A stretch of DNA of 64,000 nucleotides from Clostridium_AI sp964409685 (lineage in GTDB: Bacteria > Bacillota > Clostridia > Lachnospirales > Lachnospiraceae). Both the position numbers and the translations under genes were made by a program. The notes beneath the pieces are model-generated. The model searched no databases. It saw only the letters and a program-made list of their open reading frames with translations, and was not told where the DNA came from. The DNA lies in the NCBI GenBank assembly GCA_964409685.1, contig CAYPEJ010000004.1, forward strand, positions 1 to 64,000, in the 5' to 3' direction. Positions 51,654 to 61,100 of the stretch are shown here, piece by piece; position 1 is the first letter of the stretch, and each line of letters opens with the position of its first letter.

Positions 51654-52871
51654 TTGGGGACAAATAATAATTCAACAAGGATTATAAAAGACGTTTATTG
51701 GCCAGAGAAGATGAAAGTATATTTTGAGCAGACAATGCGTGCTACACCATCACAGTTTCGTAATTTTGCAAGTGGGACATTAGTTAGAGAGGTTGAGGAT
51801 AAAGCTCGTGAACGTAATGCATCCGAAGTGTCTGAACAAGATTTAGTAAAGGCATTTTTAGATAGTATTCCAGTGTTTTTCCGTGGAGATATGGTAAAGC
51901 TTTTAAAGGATTTAGGTATTGATATATCTAGACCAAAAGAAGAATCAGCGCCAGTAAATAACATTCCAAAGATGAAAGAAGATATTATTAAGTCTGCTAA
52001 TTTAGCGGGAGTATCTTACAACGAGATGCTTATGGATAAGATTTTAAAAGCGTATGAGGTAAGCTTTTCTGGAATGCATACTTGTATTTCTTTTGGAACT
52101 ACAACAAGGCGAGTCGAGCATAGGGGACTTAGCATTTACATAGTAGATGTATACAATCAATTCGATCCATTTGAAATCGCAAAAAAGAATCAGTTATTAG
52201 TGAATAATGATTCGCCAATTGAACTATTTGTGCAAGAAGTGAAGGAACACGTTCAAAGATTAGGTTTTGGATTAGAATTTGGTGTTATGACTGGTATGGA
52301 ACAGATTAATGTAATGTGTGCAACTCATATACCACAAACTGTGGAGCAAGTATTAGCATTAGGGAGTGCACCAGATAGCTTACGAGCAAATATTCCATTT
52401 TTAAAGAAATATCAGCTACGGTATTTAAGTGTAGTTGGAGTGAACTATTTAAAAAATATGATAACATTTCAGTTTGTTACGAATCAGCTTTCTAATTTTA
52501 ATGTAGAGTACATACAAAGCATGTTAGAAGAATTAGGATATAAAGTACCAGCAAAGACCATTCTTGAGATTTGCCTAAAAGCGGTGCTAATAAGTATTGA
52601 TTTTTCAGCAACGAAAAAGCAACCAGATTCTATTTCTTTTAAAATGTGTGCGAATTCCATCGATGAAGTACCAAAAAATATGAATTCTTTTATTGAAAAT
52701 TATGCAGTAAACGCACCATTCCGAAGTGATAAGAAAAAATATACGTATGTCATCACATTTACTCGAAGTGGACAACTCTTAAAGATTCAAAATGATTATT
52801 CTGGTACATCTGTTGATAGTTTATCAGGACCATTTAATCAGAAGGCATATGGTAAGGATAGTTCATTATAA
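51654..52871 (+). CDS. ABBA-fold aromatic prenyltransferase-like protein with N-terminal PCP_red-like domain
   Basis: A 405-residue soluble protein. Residues about 100-390 follow the pattern of Orf2/NphB-type aromatic prenyltransferases, which attach isoprenoid chains to aromatic acceptors: FGTTTRR with SIYIVDV, DPFEIAKKNQLL, the segment PFLKKYQLRYLSVVGVNY, then MITFQF, MLEELGYKVP and NYAVNAPF. In the aligned place of the NphB magnesium aspartate I see no aspartate, so it may be metal-independent as CloQ is. The N-terminal 80 residues (YWPEKMKVYF to SEQDLVKAFLDSIP) resemble the small PCP_red helix domain. It is transcribed alone, with a TTG start after AAAGGAGAT. The assignment rests on remembered family patterns and is not certain. 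Confidence 0.68.
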   Translation: MGTNNNSTRIIKDVYWPEKMKVYFEQTMRATPSQFRNFASGTLVREVEDKARERNASEVSEQDLVKAFLDSIPVFFRGDMVKLLKDLGIDISRPKEESAPVNNIPKMKEDIIKSANLAGVSYNEMLMDKILKAYEVSFSGMHTCISFGTTTRRVEHRGLSIYIVDVYNQFDPFEIAKKNQLLVNNDSPIELFVQEVKEHVQRLGFGLEFGVMTGMEQINVMCATHIPQTVEQVLALGSAPDSLRANIPFLKKYQLRYLSVVGVNYLKNMITFQFVTNQLSNFNVEYIQSMLEELGYKVPAKTILEICLKAVLISIDFSATKKQPDSISFKMCANSIDEVPKNMNSFIENYAVNAPFRSDKKKYTYVITFTRSGQLLKIQNDYSGTSVDSLSGPFNQKAYGKDSSL

Positions 52872-52904
52872 AGATTGCAAGAAGTAGGGAAAATTGAAAA
52901 TATA

Positions 52905-52941
52905 GGCTAGTAGAATGTAATTTTGTTCTACTAGCCCTTTT
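52905..52941 (+). terminator. Terminator after the prenyltransferase-like gene
   Basis: GGCTAGTAGAA and TTCTACTAGCC form an 11-base perfect stem with a ten-base loop, followed by CTTTTC. Confidence 0.88.
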
Positions 52942-53059
52942 CGATTTAAAAGTAATCAAGTTGTGTTAGAATTTTCTACATTTGAGCAGAATTTATGGAC
53001 GAAGAAAAATACAATATGATAAGTTTATTTTATAACTAAAAATGATTAGGAGGGGTTAG

Positions 53060-54952
53060 ATGCATAGCAGAACTCAAAAACGTGTTTGGGCGTTTATTTT
53101 AAGTTTTGTATTTATTTTATCAGTTGTTGCAGGCAATGTGGGAACAATCGCAGCTGCAACTGTTTCTGTGTCTAATAACGGTCTTTCATTTTCCTTTGAG
53201 ACAGGAAATGGATGGAACGATGGCACAGCTTCATATCAACAAGTAAACTGTACATTAACAAATGGTACAGCAGGAGTAGTTTCTGATTGGGAAATCACAT
53301 TCCAATTTGATGCAGGAGCTACCATGAACCAAGGTTGGTGTTGTGAATATGACATCGACGCAACAGGAAAATTAACACTTACACCAGCAGATACAAATGG
53401 AACACTTCAAAAATCCACATCTACAACATTTGGATTTATCGTAAAAAATGCAGGTGATTTAACAGAAGACCGTGCAGCGATCGCAAGCTACAAACTAAAT
53501 GGTGAAGTAGTATCCACAGATGCTCCAGTAGAGACAAGCGAAGCACCAGTGGAAACAAGTGAAGCACCAGTAGTAACAAGCGAAGCTCCAGAAGAAGTAA
53601 CAGAAGCACCAATCGTTACAAGTGAAACTCCAGTGGAAACAAGCGAAGCACCAGTAGTAACAAGTGAAGTTCCATCTGTAGAACCAACAACAGAACCATC
53701 TGAAGTTCCATCCGTAGAACCAACCCACTCTGTAACAGGAGATGACTGGTTATACACAGACGGTAACAAGATTCTTGATAAAAATGGAAATGAAGTATGG
53801 TTGACAGGTGTAAACTGGTTTGGTTATAACACAGGAACAAACTGCTTCGACGGTATTTGGTCTTGTGACTTAAATCAAGCACTAGAAGGTATCGCAGATA
53901 GAGGTTTCAACCTTTTAAGAGTACCTATCTCTAGTGAATTATTATTAGATTGGAAAAATGAAGTATATCCAAAACCATGTTACAACGATTATGTAAACTT
54001 CTATTTAGCTGGAATGAACAGCTTAGAAATCTTCGATTATGTAATTGATAAGTGTGATACTCTTGGATTAAAAATCATGATCGACATCCACAGTGCAGAA
54101 ACAAATGCAGCAGGTCACTATGCACCATTATGGTACTCAGGTGACATTACAGAAGCTATGTACTTAGAATCCTTAGATTGGATTTCTGATCGCTATAAAT
54201 TCGATGACACAATCATCGCTTACGACTTAAAGAACGAACCACACGGTAAAGCACAAGAAACAGCAAGAGCTATCTGGAATGATTCTGATGATAAAGATAA
54301 CTGGAAACGTGTTGCTGAAGTTGCAGCATTTACAGTATTAGCAAACAATCCAAATGCATTGATTATGGTTGAAGGTATCGAAGTATATCCAATGGATATT
54401 GAAAATAACGCTGATTTCCATTCCACAAATCCAAAGGAATATTATGGAACTTGGTGGGGCGGTAACTTAAGAGGTGTGAAAGACTTCCCAATTGATTTAG
54501 GTGAATACCAAAATAAATTAGTTTACTCTCCACACGATTATGGCCCAGGCGTATTCGAACAAGAATGGTTCCAAGGCGACTATACATATGAATCTTTATA
54601 TGAAGACTGCTGGAGAGACAACTGGATGTACATCTATGACGATGATATTGCGCCATTACTTATCGGTGAATGGGGCGGTTTCATGACTCAACCAAACTTA
54701 AAATGGATGACATTATTAAGACAATTAATCAGCGAACATAGATTAAACCATACATTCTGGTGCTATAATGCAAACTCTGGTGATACAGGCGGATTAGTAG
54801 GATACGACTTTATCACATGGGAAGAAGATAAATACGAATTCGTAAAAGAAGTATTATGGCAAGAAGATGGTAAATTCGTTAGTTTAAGTCAGGATACAAA
54901 ACTTGGAAAGAATGGTACATGTCTAAGTGAAGTATTCGGAACAAACAAATAA
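53060..54952 (+). CDS. Secreted GH5 cellulase with N-terminal CBM2-like module
   Basis: A 630-residue extracellular endoglucanase-type enzyme. A signal peptide (about 1-33) is followed by a CBM2-like module (about 35-135, with SDWEITFQFDAGATMNQGW and STTFGFIVKNAG). A low-complexity linker of repeated TSEAPVE-type units spans about 150-220. The GH5 catalytic domain (about 225-615) has VNWFGYNTG, GFNLLRVPISSELL, the acid/base glutamate in DLKNEPHG (about residue 392), HDYGPG and the nucleophile in IGEWGG (about 537). It is a lone gene with AGGAGGGG before the ATG and a terminator after it. The CBM class is inferred. Confidence 0.92.
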   Translation: MHSRTQKRVWAFILSFVFILSVVAGNVGTIAAATVSVSNNGLSFSFETGNGWNDGTASYQQVNCTLTNGTAGVVSDWEITFQFDAGATMNQGWCCEYDIDATGKLTLTPADTNGTLQKSTSTTFGFIVKNAGDLTEDRAAIASYKLNGEVVSTDAPVETSEAPVETSEAPVVTSEAPEEVTEAPIVTSETPVETSEAPVVTSEVPSVEPTTEPSEVPSVEPTHSVTGDDWLYTDGNKILDKNGNEVWLTGVNWFGYNTGTNCFDGIWSCDLNQALEGIADRGFNLLRVPISSELLLDWKNEVYPKPCYNDYVNFYLAGMNSLEIFDYVIDKCDTLGLKIMIDIHSAETNAAGHYAPLWYSGDITEAMYLESLDWISDRYKFDDTIIAYDLKNEPHGKAQETARAIWNDSDDKDNWKRVAEVAAFTVLANNPNALIMVEGIEVYPMDIENNADFHSTNPKEYYGTWWGGNLRGVKDFPIDLGEYQNKLVYSPHDYGPGVFEQEWFQGDYTYESLYEDCWRDNWMYIYDDDIAPLLIGEWGGFMTQPNLKWMTLLRQLISEHRLNHTFWCYNANSGDTGGLVGYDFITWEEDKYEFVKEVLWQEDGKFVSLSQDTKLGKNGTCLSEVFGTNK

Positions 54953-54970
54953 AAAATAAGGAATTCTAAA

Positions 54971-54999
54971 GACCTAGGTGTTATCGCCTAGGTCTTTGT
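54971..54999 (+). terminator. Terminator after the cellulase gene
   Basis: GACCTAGG and CCTAGGTC form an eight-base perfect stem with an eight-base loop, followed by TTTGTTT. Confidence 0.82.
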
Positions 55000-55058
55000 T
55001 TATGTAGAGGGGATTTGAAAATTTGATAAGACGGAGCAATTTTGTGAATAGTTGTATA

Positions 55059-55087
55059 TTGACAGATTGGAGAAATAGTGGCACTAT
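55059..55087 (+). promoter_or_regulatory. Probable promoter of the giant secreted protein gene
   Basis: A perfect TTGACA is followed after 17 bases by CACTAT, a weak -10. The leader would be about 90 bases. Confidence 0.45.
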
Positions 55088-55184
55088 TAAATTACTTTTT
55101 AATCAAAAAATGGAATCTAAATTCCTTATATTTACTGGATTATAGGTCCCGAAGGATTAGAGCAATACATAGGAGGATGTGAAA

Positions 55185-58100
55185 ATGAAAAGTTTATTTA
55201 AAAGTGCAGGTAAGCGATGTTTAGCACTATTGTTAGTAGTAGCGCTAGCAGTACCCAATACGGGGCTCCAAATATTCGCTTCCAGCAAAGAAAAGGAAGT
55301 ACAGTATAGCCAAGAAGTTATCAATGAAATGGAGAAGCTGTGCTCGGATGAGGAAGATCCAATTGAAGTTTTGGATACTTTACAGAAACATGGACTTGTC
55401 GATGAGACAGGAATGCCAATCGTGGGGTCCACATTTGATGTAGATGGAATTAAGATGACAGAAGAAGAATTAATCGAAGAAGCGAAAAAACATGAAACGG
55501 GGACTGTATTCATTGATGGTATCGAGTTAGAATGGGTGAACATCAGATATTTATTGTATTACAAATATGCATTACAAGAAGTGGCAGAATATGCAGATTT
55601 AAACTATACAATTGATGAAAGTAACGAAGAGGCATATATTGAAAGTCTTTCCTCTTTGAAAGCACAACTTATGTCTGGTGGAATAGAAGTAACACAAAAT
55701 TCTGCTCAAACTACATATGGTGCTGGTATTAATCATCAAGCTAGAGTGATTGTTACAGCAGATAAAACCAGTATAGTAGAAAGCGGAAGCCGTGAGACGA
55801 TAACGGTAAGTGTAACATTATCTTCCAAACAAGAGAAGCCAGTTTCATTTGTGTATCGTACATTGTCAGGTTCTGCGAGTGCAGGTGGCGAAGGAATGGT
55901 AACGTTACCAGCAGGACAAACTCAAACAAAATTCCAAGTAACATATTTTGGTAATGCAGATAAGAGAAATGGAAAAAGAGTGTTTTATATACAGTGCTAT
56001 GATATCAAAAATGCACTATTTGCAAATGGAGAGTCGGGTGGAAGGAGTATCACGATTCCAATTCAGATCACAAAAAATGATACATATGATTTTAGTGAAT
56101 ACGTAACTAGAGATGGCAAAAAGGAATTAGATAGAACTAGTAAGGTAAAAAACGGATGGTGGACACGAACCGCTTACTTTGATAGTGATGCGTGGGCACT
56201 TTATAATTCCAAAATCAAAGACTACATCAGCGATGTTTCAGATGAGTATAAATTCATAGATACGATTGAAACAACCATAACGTATGATGATGTGAAGGAA
56301 TATGTAAGTGATGGTAAAGAATATGTTTATACCTTAACTTATAGGTCAGATCCAAAAACATATCCAGATAATGAAGACTTTCGAACTATTTGGGGGGCAA
56401 CTTATGCCGCTAGTTTGACAGGATGGGATACAGATAAGACAAATCGTACCCTAAAAACATTTTATCATGTGTTTGATCATGATGATTGGGGAGATGACAG
56501 AGAGTCCTATCTGAATAGGGTAGATGTTTATGAACTTGGACCACAAATAATTAATAGTAGTGCAAAATGGCATTGTACCACAGAGATTGGACCAATCAGC
56601 CATGATATAAACTTTGATGGCGGTGTGTCTATGACAATGGAAATCAAAGAATATCATCCATATGTAAATTTGGTTGGATTATCTATTCCTAGTGGAACAT
56701 TTTACTCTGGACAAAGTGTACCAATTACTGCTACCTTTGACTATGAGATGAACATAGACGAGAAAATTAAGTTAAAATTAGCAGATAATTCCGTATTAAC
56801 TCCAGTGGAAACAGGAACAAAAGGAAAAGAGTGTACGTTCCTATATCGAGTTCCAATCATGCCAAGTGGTTCTATCCCAGGGATTACAGAGCTTGTTCTA
56901 GACAAAGCAAAAACATGTTCTGATGATATTGCGATTATTCCAAATCAAGCTGATACGAAATTTAACTTAGTGAGATTAGAACAAGAATATCCTGGTAGAG
57001 TTATGAGAAGCAATGAAAATTGTAAGTTGCGTAACTATAAAGATGCCAGCTTCACTGATATTTCATGTGAAATTGATGATAACTTAGCAGGTAAACAATG
57101 GGTAACAGAAGTAATCAAGATTGATCAAGCAGAAAATGGAGCATTTCGTAGTTGGATTCAAAGCAACTGCTCAGAAATATATGGACTAGATTTAGCAGAT
57201 AAAAAATATTTAAGAAATGGAGCAGACCTACAAAAAGGATTGGAAGAAACTTCCTATAAAGCTTATGCAGATACAACAAAGTATATGATTTCAGAATACG
57301 TGAAGTCCATGTACCTGTCCTTAGATGGAGGGGTTACACGTATTCCGTTATATGTAGTTGCACAATTAGGAGATACAACCGAAACAAATGAGGTTCCAGT
57401 TGCATTGGTAGCACAATATAGGCCAGAATTGAATTTAGCGCAGACAGATAGGCAAGATGTGTTGGAAATTTTCATAGATCCTGATATTGGAAGCACAACG
57501 GATTATATGAAGGAAGATAAAGATGCAGAGCTACTTATCAGTCAAACATGTCGTTCGGTTATAACGCCAACTACTTATCCAGTAAAACCAGTATGCTTTG
57601 CATATCCAGGTGCGGCAACCATTGATTACTCTACGGATAATCCATTTTTATCCAACTGGTCAAATTTAGTTGACGATGAAAGTAAGTTGGTAACGTATCA
57701 TTTGGAGTATGATGAAGATATTACACATGCAGTGACTACAGGGAAAGAAAATCCTACATATTATGATAATACAGAAGAGAAAATAGAACATACTTCAACC
57801 AATGTAAAAGAGGATGAAGAAGATAAAAAGATTGTATTAAGTGAGACATCAAGAGAGAATCCAGAAGAAGCGATTGCAACAGAAGTGTATGAAATGGATG
57901 ATGCTTTTATAACTAATGCATTTCGTGTGCAAGGGGATCAATTAACAGTAACAGCAAAACTTGCAGATGATTTTACATTTTTAGGTACAGATGATTTAAT
58001 ATGGGTAAGTTCTGATGAAACGATTGCTACAGTACAATATCCAAGTGAGTTTATTGGTGACAATGCAGAAAATTATGGTGCAGATCGAACAGCTAAGGTT

Positions 58101-61100
58101 TTCATAACACCAACAGGAAAAACAGGATGCGTATATTTTACACTATATGCATTAAATGGTGATATTGAAGGATTTGCACCAGTTGAGTTATGTCGTACAG
58201 TTACTTTACTATGCGAAGAAGGAAAAGATTCATTCTTAAAAATTCCTTCTGTAAATGGTGAACAACCTGTACTATTAGGAGTTCAAAATAGAAGCCTAGA
58301 TGTTTGTTTTTCTAGTAACTTAACCCATAGAAATGCAGATGAAGCAAATGCATTTTCCTTACTAGGGGATTATAAGATAGAAGAATATCCAACTGAATTT
58401 AAGTTGGAAGTATTTATGGCAAACAGCGTAGGAAATCCAACAGGAGATGCCATTTATACAGGAACAGAAATTTCGACTGAGAAAAAGACGATTGGCAAAA
58501 TGACCATTCCTGCCAATGTATTAGCCAAGGCATCCACTAGTGAAAAAGCCAATTATGTTGTAAGAATATCGGCGGAATGTTTAAATTCAGAGACGACAGT
58601 AGATGGAATTAAAGAGAAGATAAGTACTCTGAGTACATATGCTGGAATTTGTGTTTTACCAGAAGCTCCAAAGATTTCACTTGGTAAACTAGAAAGTTAT
58701 AGTATATTGGATACACAACCATTAGAGGTAAGCTATGAATTAGATACACATGGAAATACCCCTTATGCAACAAGTCTTTCCATTATAGATTCCAATGGAG
58801 ATGAAGTGTATTCAGAAGCATTACAAGAAGGAAATCATGAAACCAGTTGGTCACCAGAGGCGGTTACAGGACAACTGAAAAAAGTCTATGTAGTGAAAGC
58901 AAGTGTTCAAGCAAGAAGTGGAGATATCCCTTCTACCGATAGTTTTGTGATTCAAGTATACAACCATAATGCATTAGATATTTTAGTAGATGCTGTTGGT
59001 GGAAAAAATGAAGCGGGTAAGACGGATATCAATCAAGTTACGTTGGATAATCATAGTAAGATCAAGGAATTATTAAGCGAAGATAAAAAGAGAATTACAT
59101 TAGATGGAGAAGAAATTTCTCTAGCTTCTCTTATGCAAGATATTAATTTATCTTCCATACTTAGTATTAACTATGGCGATTATGTATGGGGACAAATCTC
59201 TGACCAGATTCAATGGGACGTAACAGATAGTGATTCAGAAGAAGATACTGCTACAACATTAAACTATGAACAAGGTGGAGCATATTCGAATATCAAATCC
59301 TACAGTTATGTAAGCTATTCACCAAGTGCGAATTTTATGGCAGTAGGATTAGAAGATGGTAAGACTGTTATCAAAGCAACACAAGTGCGTACTGGAATGA
59401 GCAGCGAAATTGAAATTACATCAAAGCCATTAAAGAATCAGTTCTTCCTATTTCAATTCTCTCCTGCTGTAAAAACAAAAGTAGAATACGAAAATGGCGA
59501 TGGTGAGGCTTGCGTAGTAGAAAGTAACGAAAATGGTGAACTTGCATTATATGAAGAAAGCGGAATTGCAGGTGATGTACATTTATACTCTCAATATGAA
59601 GAGGAAAGTTACATTGGAACCATTCCAAACTGTAATCTTGTATCAGGAGAGCAAGATATTAGTAAGAAACAAACCTACCCAATCAATAATTATATGCTTC
59701 GTTCTGTTTCTAAAGTTGAGATTTACATTTCAGATGAAAATGGAAAACCTTACGCCAATAAATCAGTTTGGCTTCGTGGTGGAGTATATAAGAATTATGA
59801 TTATTGCTATGCTGCAAAAATGGGGCCTGCAAAGAATCAATTAAAAGATGGAAAACAGGATGTAGAGTATAAAACAGATGGAAGTGGAATTGTAAAGGTA
59901 TATTTTGATACTAGTCAATTTTATACACTAGAAGAAGAATATACATCCGATCGCCATATTACATCATCAGATAAAATTGCTTATTCCTTTGAAGTGAAAT
60001 TGACTGCGGACGAGGAAGTGGAAAAGGCAGAGAAGGTATATGAACCTCAGCTTATTCATGTACATACTAGTGTTGATGGTCTTTCTTTGACTACTTCATG
60101 CAGTACTACCATGCAAGCACGTGTTGCAACTACAGGAGTAAATTCTTCTGTTATCAATAGTCAGCAGATATTTCAGTATGAAAGAAACAGTGGAAAGTTA
60201 TCTGATGTAGTAGATGTATATGGAAATACAGAATCAGTGGGTATTAGTTACCAGTATCCAAAAACGATTTTAGACACAGAAACACTGATTTGGGGTGTAA
60301 AATTAGACACAAAACCTCTTACATATACAGATAAACAAGGAAATGTTATTCATTATGGTGAATGTGCTGTAGAGATAGATGAAAAGGAATATCAGTCCTA
60401 TTATACGGATGACTTGGGGATTAAACCAGTGAATCAAGTTAGTAAAACCGTATATTATCCATTTGTTGATATGCCAGTTGTTGAGTCAACTTGGACTATG
60501 GAAAAGGAAGAGATGGACAAGTGGGTTGTAAAGGATGAAATTAAACCATTAAATGTTGTGGTATACAATAGAAATGCGGAACAGAAGAAGATAGACAATT
60601 CTTTTACTTGTACCAATTCCACAGATAAGGATCCATCAGAAGAAGAGGGGGTACAGGATACTGTTAAGGAGGCAGCAAAATCATGGAATACCGAGCTAGA
60701 ATTTGCTCCGATTTCTGGTAGTACGTTATCGCTAGATAAATTAGTTGGAGAGGAAGGTAGTAAACTAGCTGAAGGGACTTCCGAAGATGGACTTCCAGTA
60801 AAGGTTACCATATCCCTGACAAGTGATCCAGAAATATTCTATGCATTAGTTATCATTGGCAATCCAAATGATGGATTTGTAGAGGATTATGTTACAGATG
60901 GACTCGATGGTGATGACGGAACAAGTTTTGAATATAGTGATGAAGAAGATGATGATGAGTATCCATCCAAGGAGGCCGTAGAAAAGTACAGGAAGGAGAA
61001 AAAAGAAAAAGAGGAGGAAGAGAAAAAGAAGAAAGAAAATAAAGATAGTAAGAGTGATAAAAGTAGTACAGATAAGAAAACAGATGATAAGTCAGGTGAT

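Noticed and set aside
20924..52871. Idea that the prenyltransferase-like protein modifies the AgrD-like peptide
   Set aside because: The genes are 30 kb apart, the predicted peptide has no Trp or Tyr acceptor, and nothing links their regulation.
59533..59844. Separate 103-codon open frame on the plus strand
   Set aside because: It is an alternative frame inside the giant secreted protein gene, whose main frame is uninterrupted there.
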